64,000 bases of DNA from Luteimonas sp. MC1572 (GCF_016615815.1 NZ_CP067112.1:2046001-2110000), one strand, 5' to 3'; shown: positions 1-12,343, numbered from the stretch's first letter. Notes: generated by a model not told the origin, from the sequence alone. Translations and numbers: made by a program.

Positions 1-10
1 GACCCCGCGG

Positions 11-37
11 CGGAAGGGCACCTGGCGTGCCCTTCCG
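11..37 (-). terminator. Perfect hairpin just past the TPR lipoprotein gene
   Basis: A 10-bp perfect stem (CGGAAGGGCA at 11-20 with TGCCCTTCCG at 28-37) and a 7-nt loop begin 5 nt past the stop codon of the minus-strand gene ending at 43. No T-tract follows on either strand, so it may be a processing or 3'-protecting hairpin rather than a classical intrinsic terminator. The window edge hides what lies beyond. Confidence 0.4.
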
Positions 38-42
38 CACCA

Positions 43-1743
43 TCACATCCGCGACGCTGTCAGCTCGATATCCGCGTTCTGCCAGGCCGCCGCGAACCGG
101 CGCCTGGCATCCGCCGCCTCGCGGGTCTTGCGCTGCGCGTCCAGGCTCTTGGCCAGGCCGAACAGCGACCAGCCATTGCCCGGATTGCGGCGCAGCTCTT
201 CGCGATAGACCTTTTCGGCGTCCGCCGCGCGCCCCGCGTCGAGCAGCACTGCGCCCAGGGTGTGGCGCACCGGCGCATGCCAGCCGGGTGGTTCGTCATA
301 GGGAATGCCGTCTTCGATCTTCACGGCTTCGCGCAGCGCCGCTACCGACGCAACATGGTCACCACGCGCGGCGGCGATTTCGGCGCTGAGCACGCGCTCG
401 GCGATTCGCGCCGAGTGCGCCAGCGGATAGCGGTCCCACACCATCAAGGTGTCCATCGCGGGGTCCGCGGCAAGCGGTCGCAACGCAGCGAGGTGGCGGT
501 CGGCATCGGCCGGTCGCGACTGCCGCACGGCCGCCATGCCTTCCGCGTAGTGCCAGATCGCGGTGACGTAGGGCAGGTCCGGGGCCGGGTTGGGCGCGGC
601 CGCGATCTCGTCCCAGCGCCCGAAGCGCACGCGCTCGAACCACGGCGTCATCCAGTAGTGCTGCAGCCCGGCGAACCCCGGCTGGCGCATCAGCTCCGGC
701 AAGTTGGTGCGTTCGGACGTGTGCCGCGCGGCCTCGCCGGCAAGCTTGCTGCTGCCCTCCATGCTCGCGGCGAACCACAGGAAATGGTGGTTGTGCGGTA
801 CGTAGCCGAGGGGATACACGCCCTGCACGTTGCCGCGGCAGATCGCGAGATACGCGTCATCGGCCTCGATGGCGCGCTTGTTGGCGAGCACGGCGTCGTG
901 CCAGCGGCCGACGCGGGCGTAGATATGCGCGGGCATGTGCACCAGGTGCCCCGAGCCCGGGATCAGTTCGCGCAGGCGGTCGGCGGCCACCACGCCGCGC
1001 TGCGGATCGGCGGACGCCTCCACCGCATGCACGTACAGGTGCAGCGCGCCGGCGTGTTCGGGATCACGCGCGATCACCGACTCCAGCACTCGCACGATCT
1101 CGGCGGTATGGCCCTTGGGCCGCAGCGAGGCGTCGTAGTAGTCCCAGGGCTGCAGGTCCATGAGCGACTCGGCATGCAGGACCGCCGCATCGAGGTCATC
1201 CGGGCGCTGCTTCACCAGCGTGCCGGTTGCCGTGGCATAGGCCTCGTCCAATGGGCGGCGATTCTCCGGCGGTTGCGCGGCGTAGCGTGCCGACAGCGCC
1301 TCGATGAATGCCTGCTCGCGGGCGGTCGCCTTCGGCGCCAATTCACGCGCGCGCTGCAGCCGGCTCCAGGCGTCGGCGTTGTCGGCGGGATCCATGGCGG
1401 CGTTGACGTGCGGGCCGAGCACCAGCGACGCGCCCCACCAGCACATCGCGCACGCCGGGTCGAGTTCGGTGGCCTTGAGGAAGGCGCGTTCGGCGGCGTC
1501 GTGGTTGAAGCCGTAGGTCAGCGCCAGGCCCTGGTCGAACCAGCGCTGCACCTCGGGATGGGTACTGCTGACCGGGAAGCTGTAATCGCCCAGTCCCTCC
1601 AGCAGCACCGCGCCGACCAGGGCCATTTCCGGGGGTGACGACCGCGGCGCGTCCGCCGTGGAGGCGTGCTGGCCGCAGCCGGCACAGGCGAGGGCCAGCG
1701 CCGCTACGGCGCACGACACGGAAACGGGGATTCGACGGTCCAT
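43..1743 (-). CDS. Tetratricopeptide-repeat lipoprotein, function unknown
   Basis: 566-aa protein. The start at 1743 (MDRRIPVSV) is preferred over an upstream in-frame start because GGAGG lies 6 nt before it and because it gives a normal signal peptide: two arginines, a hydrophobic core, then cysteines at 20 and 23 that could be lipidated. The mature part is helical with TPR-like units, for example around residues 85-105 (AERAFLKATELDP) and near the C-terminus around 510-545. Histidine-rich stretches (HLYVHAVEA, HMPAHIYARVGR) lie mid-protein, but no recognised catalytic motif is visible. It stands alone on the minus strand, separated by about 480 bp from pilZ. Proteins of this kind are probably protein-interaction scaffolds in the periplasm or outer membrane; no specific role can be assigned. 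Confidence 0.75.
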   Translation of the reverse strand: MDRRIPVSVSCAVAALALACAGCGQHASTADAPRSSPPEMALVGAVLLEGLGDYSFPVSSTHPEVQRWFDQGLALTYGFNHDAAERAFLKATELDPACAMCWWGASLVLGPHVNAAMDPADNADAWSRLQRARELAPKATAREQAFIEALSARYAAQPPENRRPLDEAYATATGTLVKQRPDDLDAAVLHAESLMDLQPWDYYDASLRPKGHTAEIVRVLESVIARDPEHAGALHLYVHAVEASADPQRGVVAADRLRELIPGSGHLVHMPAHIYARVGRWHDAVLANKRAIEADDAYLAICRGNVQGVYPLGYVPHNHHFLWFAASMEGSSKLAGEAARHTSERTNLPELMRQPGFAGLQHYWMTPWFERVRFGRWDEIAAAPNPAPDLPYVTAIWHYAEGMAAVRQSRPADADRHLAALRPLAADPAMDTLMVWDRYPLAHSARIAERVLSAEIAAARGDHVASVAALREAVKIEDGIPYDEPPGWHAPVRHTLGAVLLDAGRAADAEKVYREELRRNPGNGWSLFGLAKSLDAQRKTREAADARRRFAAAWQNADIELTASRM

Positions 1744-1931
1744 GGGAGGCCTCCGGCAACGGACGACACTCACCGGACAACGCGGTGCCGGATGGCGGGC
1801 GGACAGGCGCGATCGCTCCCGCGGACTGGCCCCTTCGCGCTCTTGTGTGGGGCCCTGGTCAGTGACCGAGAAACGGTTTCGCCACCGGCGTGAAGGGTGA
1901 TCGCTGAGCCGGGGCTCGGAGGGCCCCTGTG

Positions 1932-2023
1932 GTGGCCGGGAGGCCTTCGCGGCTCATGTCCCCCGGATCCGCCTGGCGGCGGATGCCTCCTCCTTTACTT
2001 CCCCGCGAAGGCCTCCCGGCCAC
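1932..2023 (-). repeat. Structured palindromic repeat, copy A
   Basis: Outer arms 1932-1952 and 2003-2023 are a perfect 21-bp inverted repeat (GTGGCCGGGAGG... and its complement). They enclose an inner 7-bp hairpin (ATCCGCC at 1967-1973, GGCGGAT at 1978-1984) flanked by unpaired segments 1953-1966 and 1985-2002. Read on the minus strand these segments are GAAGTAAAGGAGGAGGC and CCGGGGGACATGAG. The same two segments recur in copy B with only one base different, while the stems differ. This suggests a structured RNA or DNA element whose loops matter. The family name is not known to me. Confidence 0.7.
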
Positions 2024-2106
2024 TTCGGGGCGGTGGGCTGGCTGCCAGTACCGGCGGCATGCGCGGGATCGCGGGGCGTGCTTCTCAAACCATGGCGTAG
2101 TGCGGC

Positions 2107-2208
2107 GCACCGGGTGCCAAGGCCTTGAGGGCGAAGTCAAGGAGGAGGCGGTGGCCGCAGGCCATCGCCGGGGGACATGAGCCCCCAAAGGGCCTTGGTA
2201 CCCGGCAC
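2107..2208 (+). repeat. Structured palindromic repeat, copy B (inverted relative to A)
   Basis: Outer arms 2107-2126 and 2189-2208 pair at 16 of 20 positions plus two G-U pairs. The inner hairpin GGTGGCC / GGCCATC (2150-2156 and 2160-2166) forms seven pairs including one G-U. The unpaired segments GAAGTCAAGGAGGAGGC (2133-2149) and CCGGGGGACATGAG (2168-2181) match copy A, whereas both stems have different sequences. The element ends 16 nt beyond the pilZ stop codon, so transcripts of the fab-pilZ run would carry its complement at their 3' end; it may act there as a terminator or stability element. Confidence 0.7.
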
Positions 2209-2224
2209 CCGCCACCCGCGCGCC

Positions 2225-2577
2225 CTACATCGTGTGCGTGGGCTTCTCCGCGGTCAGCGTGCCGGCCAGCAGCGTCTCGATCCTGCCCTTCACGTTCTCG
2301 CCCTCGGCGGTGTCGGCGAACTGCACGCCGATGCCGGCGGTGCGATTGCCCTGCGCGCCCGGCGGCGTCACCCAGACCACCTTGCCGGCGGCCGGCAGGC
2401 GTTCGCTGGATTCCGGGAGGGTCAGCAGCACGAAGACCTCGTCGCCGAGGAAGTACCGCCGCGTGGTGGGCACGAAGATCCCGCCGTGCTTCAGGTACGG
2501 CATGTAGGCCGCATACAGCTGCGCCTTGTCCTTGACCGCGAGGGACAGGATGCCTTGCCGCGCACCACCGGTTGAAC

Positions 2578-2581
<4 letters not shown>
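2225..2581 (-). CDS. pilZ: PilZ domain protein, type IV pilus assembly regulator
   Basis: 118-aa single-domain PilZ protein. It lacks the RxxxR and D/NxSxxG signatures that bind cyclic di-GMP; GGIFVPT occupies the latter position. That is the known pattern of the PilZ founder subfamily (Pseudomonas PilZ, Xanthomonas PilZ), which in Xanthomonas binds the FimX EAL domain and the pilus ATPase PilB instead of the nucleotide. Its start codon overlaps the holB stop (ATGA), and holB-pilZ adjacency is typical of Pseudomonas and Xanthomonas. It is the last gene of the long minus-strand run and is followed 16 nt later by a structured repeat. The partner genes fimX and pilB are not in the window. Confidence 0.88.
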
Positions 2582-5314
<2,733 letters not shown>

Positions 5315-5350
5315 GCGGCGGGACCCGCGGGGATGATTGCAAGCATGGCC

Positions 5351-6727
5351 TCAGGATACCTTGCCGGCCGCATGGCCGGTCAGGCCGAGCGCCTGCAGCA
5401 TGCCGCGCGCCTTGGCGCGGGTTTCGTCGAGTTCATGCACCGGATCCGAATCGGCCACGATGCCGGCGCCGGTGCGGAAGCGCAGCTGCACGCCGGTGAC
5501 TTCGGCGCTGCGGATCAGGATGTTGAGGTCGAGGTCGCCGTCGCGGTTCAACCAGCCCATCGCACCGGTGTAGGCACCGCGGCCGACCCCCTCGAGTTCG
5601 GCGATCACCTGCATGCAGCGCACCTTGGGCGCACCGGTGATGGTGCCGCCGGGGAACACCGCGCGCAGCACGGCGCCGGGCGTCGCATCGGCGCGCAGCC
5701 GGCCGCGCACGTTGCTGACGATGTGGTGCACGTGGGCGTAGCTTTCCACGACCATCAGCTCGTCGACTTCGACGCTGCCCGCCTGGCACACACGCCCGAG
5801 ATCGTTGCGTTCGAGATCCACCAGCATCACGTGCTCGGCGCGTTCCTTGGCATGCCCGACCAGCTCGCGGATGCGGCCGGCGTCGTCATCTCCGGGCAGC
5901 CTTGGACGTGTGCCGGCGATCGGGCGCGTCTCCACCAGGTCACCGCGCACCGAGACCAGGCGCTCGGGCGAGGCGCTGACCACGGCTCCGGCATCGCCCA
6001 GGTCGAACAGGCCGGCGAACGGGGCGGGATTGGCCACGCGCAGGCGCTGGTACAGCGCCGCGGGTTCGAGCGGCGCGTCGAAGCGCACGTCCCAGCCACG
6101 CGACAGGTTGACCTGAAACACGTCACCGGCGCGGATGTAGTCGAGCGCGCGAGCGACGCCGTGCAGATAGGCTTCGCCGGCGTCTTCCTCGCAGGCGACC
6201 ACACCGGGCCAGGCAAGCGGCGGCGGCACGGCGGCAGACAGGGCGTCTGCAACGATGGCCTCGAGCAGCGCCTCGTGTCCGCGCTCGGCCACCGCCACAA
6301 CCTCGCCGCTTGCGCGATCGCGCAGCACCGCCGCGGGACAGCGGCAGGCGACCGCGACCGGCAGCGTGCCTTCCGCGGGGGGCAGCGAAAGCACCGGCTC
6401 AACCTCGGCCGCCAGTTCGTAGCCCAGCAGCAGCGCCCAGCCGCCGCGGAACGGCCACAGCGGCTCCTCGCGCGGCACGCGCAGCGCCTGCCAGTCGGCA
6501 TCCAGCACGTCGAGGAAGCCGGCGCCGGCCACGCGACCGTCTTCGCGCCGACTGTGTCCGTCGCTCCCGAGGGTGATGCGGGCGCCGTCGGCGGCGAGCA
6601 GCATGTCCCAGCGCCCCTGTGCGGTGCCGGACGCGACCGATTCAAGCAGCAGCGGGAAGCGCGCGGGCGTGCGCCGCTGCAGCGCCAGCAGGTCGACGCC
6701 GGATGGCAGGGTACGGGCAATCAGCAT
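5351..6727 (-). CDS. pabB: Aminodeoxychorismate synthase component I (chorismate-binding enzyme)
   Basis: 458 aa. The chorismate-binding domain occupies the C-terminal two thirds, with ETRPIAGTRPR around residues 266-276 and the PGGTITGAPK segment near 355. It should convert chorismate and amide nitrogen to aminodeoxychorismate for p-aminobenzoate and folate. The key position that is lysine in E. coli PabB (PIKGT) is alanine here, as in anthranilate synthase TrpE. The assignment to PabB therefore rests on overall resemblance and on its place between fabF and mltG, where enteric bacteria have pabC. The start at 6727 (MLIARTL) is chosen because the upstream extension is low-complexity and Arg-rich. 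No glutamine amidotransferase partner is seen here. Confidence 0.82.
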   Translation of the reverse strand: MLIARTLPSGVDLLALQRRTPARFPLLLESVASGTAQGRWDMLLAADGARITLGSDGHSRREDGRVAGAGFLDVLDADWQALRVPREEPLWPFRGGWALLLGYELAAEVEPVLSLPPAEGTLPVAVACRCPAAVLRDRASGEVVAVAERGHEALLEAIVADALSAAVPPPLAWPGVVACEEDAGEAYLHGVARALDYIRAGDVFQVNLSRGWDVRFDAPLEPAALYQRLRVANPAPFAGLFDLGDAGAVVSASPERLVSVRGDLVETRPIAGTRPRLPGDDDAGRIRELVGHAKERAEHVMLVDLERNDLGRVCQAGSVEVDELMVVESYAHVHHIVSNVRGRLRADATPGAVLRAVFPGGTITGAPKVRCMQVIAELEGVGRGAYTGAMGWLNRDGDLDLNILIRSAEVTGVQLRFRTGAGIVADSDPVHELDETRAKARGMLQALGLTGHAAGKVS

Positions 6728-6767
6728 GCAGGCAGGCCGGTGCCGCCGCGGACGCGGCGGCGACGCG

Positions 6768-8003
<1,236 letters not shown>

Positions 8004-8113
8004 ATGGACTCCTGGACGGTTGCGCGCGCCGCCAACCGGCGCGCCGAAAACGCCCGAGGCCGCATCAGCGGCCCCGGGTTGTCACGCTGCGGCCGAGGGC
8101 CGCAATGGACGCA

Positions 8114-8353
8114 TCAGGCCTTGACGTGGGCCTTGATGTAATCGATGGCCTGCTGCACCGAAGTGATCTTCTCGGCTTCCTCGTCCGGGATCTCGCACTC
8201 GAACTCTTCTTCGAGGGCCATCACCAGCTCGACGGTGTCGAGGGAGTCGGCTCCGAGGTCGTCGACGAAGGAGGCGCTGGTGCTGACCTCGTCTTCCTTG
8301 ACGCCCAGTTGTTCGACGACGATTTTCTTGACGCGTTCTTCGATGCTGCTCAT
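8114..8353 (-). CDS. acpP: Acyl carrier protein
   Basis: 79 aa, small and very acidic. Ser37 in the invariant [12 protein letters not shown] motif is where holo-ACP synthase attaches phosphopantetheine. The start at 8353 ([10 protein letters not shown]) is the canonical one; a longer in-frame reading upstream is not ACP-like. It lies between fabG and fabF, with spacers of about 115 and 110 nt that leave room for separate expression signals. A weak TACACT element lies about 40 nt upstream without a good -35 box. Confidence 0.97.
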   Translation of the reverse strand: MSSIEERVKKIVVEQLGVKEDEVSTSASFVDDLGADSLDTVELVMALEEEFECEIPDEEAEKITSVQQAIDYIKAHVKA

Positions 8354-8468
8354 GGGTATTCGGCTCCGGTGGAGGCAGTTGCGGTGGATAGTGTAAGGGA
8401 AACGGGTGGGACGTTGCTTGCCGCGCGCGGCCCCCGGATCCCGGGGCCCTGCGCTTGGCCTTTCAGTG

Positions 8469-9212
8469 TCACGGCATGTACATGCCGCCATTGACGTGCA
8501 GGGTTTCGCCGGTGATGTAGCTTGCGCCCGGCCCGGCCAGGAACGCGACGGCGCGGGCAATGTCGTCCGCTTCGCCCAGGCGCCCCAGCGCGATCTGCCC
8601 GACCAGCGCTTCCTTCGAAGCCTCCGGCAGGTCGCGGGTCATGTCGGTGGCGATGAAGCCCGGCGCCACCACGTTCACGGTCACGCCGCGGCTGCCGATT
8701 TCCTTGGCCAGCGACTTGCTGAACGCGATCACGCCCGCCTTGGCGGCGGCGTAGTTGGCCTGGCCGGCATTGCCGGTGACGCCGACGACCGAGGCGATGT
8801 TGATGATGCGGCCACGGCGCGCCTTCATCATCGCGCGCATCACCGCCTTGGACGCGCGATAGACGCTGGTGAGGTTGGTATCGAGGATGGCCTGCCAGTC
8901 CTCGTCCTTCATGCGCATCAGCAGGTTGTCGCGGGTGATGCCGGCGTTGTTGACGAGGATCGAGATCGCGCCGATGTCCTTGGCGATCGCGTCGACCAGC
9001 GCCTCTATTTCGCCCGGCACCGACACGTCCAGCACGCGGCCATGGCCGCCATGCTCCGCCAGGCGCGCGCCGATCGCCTGCGCGCCGGCCTCGCTGGTCG
9101 CGGTGCCGATCACGGTGGCGCCCATCGCAGCCAGTTGGTCGGCGATCGCCGCGCCGATGCCGCGGCTCGCGCCGGTCACCAGCGCGATCTCGCCTTTCAA
9201 TTCCTGTGTCAT
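8469..9212 (-). CDS. fabG: 3-oxoacyl-ACP reductase
   Basis: 247-aa short-chain dehydrogenase that reduces 3-oxoacyl-ACP with NADPH. The GASRGIG nucleotide-binding motif is at residues 14-20, NNAG at 88-91, and the catalytic Ser141, Tyr154 and Lys158 (NYAAAKAG). It sits between fabD and acpP in canonical order. The 128-nt gap from fabD holds a large imperfect inverted repeat (9249-9330). Confidence 0.96.
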   Translation of the reverse strand: MTQELKGEIALVTGASRGIGAAIADQLAAMGATVIGTATSEAGAQAIGARLAEHGGHGRVLDVSVPGEIEALVDAIAKDIGAISILVNNAGITRDNLLMRMKDEDWQAILDTNLTSVYRASKAVMRAMMKARRGRIINIASVVGVTGNAGQANYAAAKAGVIAFSKSLAKEIGSRGVTVNVVAPGFIATDMTRDLPEASKEALVGQIALGRLGEADDIARAVAFLAGPGASYITGETLHVNGGMYMP

Positions 9213-9248
9213 ATGTCCTTGCCTGTATCAGTCAGAGCGTTTCTTGCG

Positions 9249-9330
9249 ACGGATTGACGCGGATGACTCGGATCGGATCGCGGCACTGCACACCAGTCCG
9301 GCTTGATCCGCGTGATCCGCGTGGATCCGT
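9249..9330 (-). repeat. REP-like inverted repeat inside the fab cluster
   Basis: Arms 9249-9274 and 9305-9330 are 26 nt each and match at 22 positions when one is reverse-complemented, with a 30-nt loop. Each arm is built from about three tandem units of a CGGATnnACG type. On the fabD-to-fabG transcript it would fold into a long hairpin in the spacer. GATCCGCGTGATCCGCGT-type repeats are, from memory, common intergenic elements in Xanthomonadaceae; other copies were not found in this window. Confidence 0.7.
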
Positions 9331-9340
9331 GGCAAAAGAA

Positions 9341-10291
9341 TCAGCTGTTGTTCCATTCCGCCAAGGCGGCGTCGAAGTCGTCCGGCGCACCGAGCGCACG
9401 GGCGTCCAGCGACTTCTCGATGCGCCTGGCCAGCCCGGTAAGGACCTTGCCGGGGCCGCATTCGCCGATGCGCGTGATGCCGCGGCCGGCCAGCGCCTGG
9501 ACGCAGGAGGTCCATTGCACCGGCAGGTACAGCTGGCGCACAAGCGCGTCGCGGATCGCCTGCACGCCGTCGTGCACCTCGGCGTCGACGTTCTGCACGA
9601 CTGGCAACGCCGGGGTATTCCAGGCGAGCCCGGACATGGCTTCGGACAGGCGGTTGGCGGCTTCGCGCATCAACGGCGTGTGCGAAGGCACGCTGACGGC
9701 GAGCTTCACCACTTTGCGCACGCCTTTGGCCGCAAGCAGCTCGAGCGCGCGGTCGACCGCGGCCACATGCCCGCCGATGACGATCTGCCCGGGCGAATTG
9801 AAGTTGGCCGGCACGACCACGCCGGCATCGCCGGAGGCCTCGACGCAGGTGTCCTGCACCAGTGCGTCCTCGGCGCCGATCACGGCCGCCATCGCGCCGG
9901 TGCCGGCCGGCGCCGCGTCCTGCATCAGCTGGCCACGCAGGCGCACGAGCTTCGCGCCGTCGGCCAGCGACAGCGCGCCGGCGGCGACCAGGGCGGCGTA
10001 TTCGCCCAGGCTGTGGCCGGCCAGCAGCGACGGCGCCTCGCCACCCTGCGCCTGCCAGGCGCGCCAGGCGGCGACGCCGGCGGCCAGCAGCGCGGGCTGG
10101 GTGAACTCGGTGCGGTTGAGCTGGTCTTCCGGGCCATCCTGCGACAACGCCCACAGGTCCACGCCGGCGCCCTCGGAAGCTTCGGCGAAGGCGTCACGCA
10201 CCTCGGGATGGCGTGCACCGAGCCCCGACAGCATGCCGAGCGACTGCGAACCCTGGCCGGGGAAGACGAATGCGAGCGTGGAAGCGGTCAA
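9341..10291 (-). CDS. fabD: Malonyl-CoA:ACP transacylase
   Basis: 316 aa if started at the TTG at 10291. That start is preferred because the family N-terminus (TASTLAFVFPGQGSQ) begins right there, an AGGA ribosome-binding site lies 6-9 nt upstream, and the only ATG further up adds unrelated residues. Ser94 in GHSLGEY is the nucleophile and a downstream PSHTPLM histidine completes the pair; FVFPGQGSQ is the oxyanion segment. It transfers malonyl groups to ACP for elongation by FabH and FabF. Hairpins at 10413-10467 separate it from fabH, so it may head a second transcript. Confidence 0.95.
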   Translation of the reverse strand: MTASTLAFVFPGQGSQSLGMLSGLGARHPEVRDAFAEASEGAGVDLWALSQDGPEDQLNRTEFTQPALLAAGVAAWRAWQAQGGEAPSLLAGHSLGEYAALVAAGALSLADGAKLVRLRGQLMQDAAPAGTGAMAAVIGAEDALVQDTCVEASGDAGVVVPANFNSPGQIVIGGHVAAVDRALELLAAKGVRKVVKLAVSVPSHTPLMREAANRLSEAMSGLAWNTPALPVVQNVDAEVHDGVQAIRDALVRQLYLPVQWTSCVQALAGRGITRIGECGPGKVLTGLARRIEKSLDARALGAPDDFDAALAEWNNS

Positions 10292-10412
10292 GCGGGAGTC
10301 CTGTTCAAAAACGGGGCGATGATACGGGCGAACCGCCTCCCCCGTCTGTACCCGTGCGTACTGTCGGGGCCGGATGCGCGTGGCCGGCGGCGTGCAGGAG
10401 CACCAACGCAAA

Positions 10413-10467
10413 GGGCCGCGATCGCTCGCGGCCCCTGCGGTTTACGTGTGGTCGCGGCACCGCGACC
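10413..10467 (-). terminator. Tandem perfect hairpins between fabH and fabD
   Basis: Two stem-loops lie just after the fabH stop: GGTCGCGG/CCGCGACC (10450-10467, 8 bp, 2-nt loop) and GGGCCGCGA/TCGCGGCCC (10413-10434, 9 bp, 4-nt loop). On the minus strand the second is followed by CTTTGCGTTGG, a weak T-rich tail. They could terminate or attenuate transcription from the yceD-rpmF-fabH side. A TATCAT box downstream, about 30 nt before the fabD TTG, may restart transcription. Confidence 0.5.
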
Positions 10468-10474
10468 GGCGCGC

Positions 10475-11485
10475 TCAATAGCGCAGCAGCGCCGAGCCCC
10501 AGGTGAACCCGCCACCGAACGCTTCCAGCAGCACCAGCTGGCCGCGCTGCACCTTGCCCGAGCGCACCGCCTCGTCCAGCGCCAGCGGCACCGACCCCGA
10601 CGACGTGTTGCCGTGCCTGTCGACGGTGACGATCACGCGCTCCATCGGCATGTCCAGGCGCTTGGCCGTGGCTTCGATGATGCGCAGGTTGGCCTGGTGC
10701 GGGATCAGCCAGTCGATGTCATGGCGGTCGACGCCATTGGCCTCGAGCGTCTCCTCGACGATCGCGTCCAGCGCCTTGACCGCGGCCTTGAACACCTCGC
10801 TGCCGGCCATCTGGATGCGCACGCCGGCGTTCTTCTCGTTTTCCTTGAATCCCACCGACACGCCGACCGGGTTCCACAGCAGCTCCTTCTTGCCGCCGTC
10901 GGCGTGCAGGTGGGTGCTGAGGATGCCGGTCTCGGTATCGGCCTTGAGCACGACCGCGCCGGCACCATCGCCGAACAGCACGCATGTGGTGCGCTCGCTC
11001 CAGTCGACCATGCGGGTGAGCGTCTCGGAGCCGATCACCAGCGCCGTCTTCGCGGCGCCCGAGGTGATGAACTTCTCGGCCACGCTGAGGGCGTAGACGA
11101 AGCCCGAACAGGCCGCGTTGACGTCGAACGCCGGGCAGCCGTCGGCGCCGAGGCGGTGCTGCACCAGGCAGGCGGTCGACGGAAAAATGATGTCCGGCGT
11201 GGTGGTGCCGAGGATGATCAGGTCGAGTTCGGAGGCGTCGACGCCAGCGGCTTCGAGCGCACGCACGGCCGCGTGGTAGGCCAGGTCGCCGGTGGTCTCG
11301 CCCTCGGCGGCGACGTGGCGCTGGCGGATGCCGGTGCGGCTGGCGATCCATTCGTCACTGGTGTCGACGAACTTGGCAAGGTCGTCGTTGGTCAGCACCT
11401 TGGCCGGCAGATAGCTGCCGGTGCCCGCGATGCGCGCGTAGATGCGCGGCGCTGGGGCCGTCGCGGGGATTGCGGACTCACTCAT
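10475..11485 (-). CDS. fabH: Beta-ketoacyl-ACP synthase III
   Basis: 336 aa from the ATG at 11485 (MSESAIP), which follows a GAGG at a long spacing. The initiating condensing enzyme joins acyl-CoA to malonyl-ACP. The catalytic triad is visible as Cys126 ([10 protein letters not shown]), His in HQANLRI near 265 and Asn in [11 protein letters not shown] near 295. In Xanthomonas this gene position is linked to branched-chain fatty acids and DSF-type signals, a point from the literature and not visible here. plsX, which usually stands between rpmF and fabH, is missing. Confidence 0.95.
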   Translation of the reverse strand: MSESAIPATAPAPRIYARIAGTGSYLPAKVLTNDDLAKFVDTSDEWIASRTGIRQRHVAAEGETTGDLAYHAAVRALEAAGVDASELDLIILGTTTPDIIFPSTACLVQHRLGADGCPAFDVNAACSGFVYALSVAEKFITSGAAKTALVIGSETLTRMVDWSERTTCVLFGDGAGAVVLKADTETGILSTHLHADGGKKELLWNPVGVSVGFKENEKNAGVRIQMAGSEVFKAAVKALDAIVEETLEANGVDRHDIDWLIPHQANLRIIEATAKRLDMPMERVIVTVDRHGNTSSGSVPLALDEAVRSGKVQRGQLVLLEAFGGGFTWGSALLRY

Positions 11486-11592
11486 CTGGTGGATCGACCT
11501 CACTGGTTCCGGCGCCGGCAATGCCGGCGGATCGCGCGGCGCTCAGCGCACGCGCGATGGCCATGCCCGCCGCCGCGCGGCGGGCCGGGAGG

Positions 11593-11787
11593 TCAATCTT
11601 CCTCGGCGATCTTGACCTTCGGCTGCACGACCTGGCGACCGCGGTAGAAACCATCCGGGGTGACGTGGTGGCGCAGGTGCGTCTCACCCGACGTCGGGTC
11701 GGTGGACAGCTGCTTGGCGCTCAGCGCGTCATGCGCACGGCGCATGCCACGGCGGGAGGGGGAAACGCGGGACTTCTGTACGGCCAT
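11593..11787 (-). CDS. rpmF: 50S ribosomal protein L32
   Basis: 64 aa. The N-terminus [16 protein letters not shown] is diagnostic for L32 and the C-terminus is acidic. It follows yceD by 27 nt, the conserved yceD-rpmF pair, and precedes fabH by 107 nt. A structural protein of the large ribosomal subunit, it is expressed here together with fatty-acid genes as in many proteobacteria. Confidence 0.97.
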   Translation of the reverse strand: MAVQKSRVSPSRRGMRRAHDALSAKQLSTDPTSGETHLRHHVTPDGFYRGRQVVQPKVKIAEED

Positions 11788-11814
11788 GGGTGTGCTCCAA
11801 ACGAAACCGGGTTG

Positions 11815-12333
11815 TCAGTTCTTTTTCAGGTCAGCCAACGCCGCGAACGGGTTGGCGCGTTTTTCTTCATCTTCCGAAACCGGCCAGTCGCGCTCGACGC
11901 TTTCCGAACCGGGTGCCACGGGCACCACCGGCACGGCCAGGATCAGCTCGTCCTCGACCAGCTCCGCGGGCCGCACGATGCCGTCGTCGGCCACCAGCAG
12001 GGCTTCGTAGCCCTCCGGCAGCGCGGCTTCGGCGGCCTCCTCGTCATCCCCGTCCCGCAGCAGGCCAAGACGCTGCACCACCGAGACCGGGAACAGGAAC
12101 CGCTGCAGGGTGCGCTGGCAAAGCAGCGGCAACTCCGCGTCGATCCTCAGCTCCACGAAAGGCACCTGCAGCTCGTCACGATCGAAGCCGAGGCTGAAGG
12201 AGACATCCCCTTCCGCATCGACCAGCGTGTCGCCCAGCCGCGCAAACGCGGACAGCGGCAGGCGGCCAGCGAACTCGCGCCGGGCCGCGACCATGCGCCA
12301 AGCGTCCAATACCTCGGGCACGTCTGCAGACAT
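11815..12333 (-). CDS. yceD: YceD family (DUF177) protein
   Basis: 172 aa, acidic. It contains the family core (LPLLCQRTLQRFLFPV around residues 70-87) and the C-terminal NPFAALADLKK tail. DUF177 proteins are linked to large-subunit rRNA or ribosome metabolism, and the gene is almost always next to rpmF, as here. The start at 12333 lies only 10 nt after the -10 box of an excellent promoter (12344-12372), so the leader is very short. It is the first gene of the yceD-rpmF-fabH unit. Confidence 0.9.
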   Translation of the reverse strand: MSADVPEVLDAWRMVAARREFAGRLPLSAFARLGDTLVDAEGDVSFSLGFDRDELQVPFVELRIDAELPLLCQRTLQRFLFPVSVVQRLGLLRDGDDEEAAEAALPEGYEALLVADDGIVRPAELVEDELILAVPVVPVAPGSESVERDWPVSEDEEKRANPFAALADLKKN

Positions 12334-12343
12334 AAGCCGGAGA

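Larger units (their letters stand above)
1744..2224. other. Gene-free spacer of about 480 bp carrying two structured repeats
   Basis: No convincing gene is seen between the TPR gene and pilZ. Short open frames here exist on both strands but lack a ribosome-binding site, family resemblance or normal codon pattern. The stretch is dominated by two inverted copies of a palindromic element, annotated separately at 1932-2023 and 2107-2208. The rest, 1744-1931, holds the upstream region of the TPR gene; no clear -35/-10 pair was found there. Confidence 0.6.

Noticed and set aside
1859..2215. Minus-strand open frame of 118 codons in the repeat-filled spacer
   Set aside because: It runs through both palindromic repeats, lacks a ribosome-binding site and has no family resemblance.
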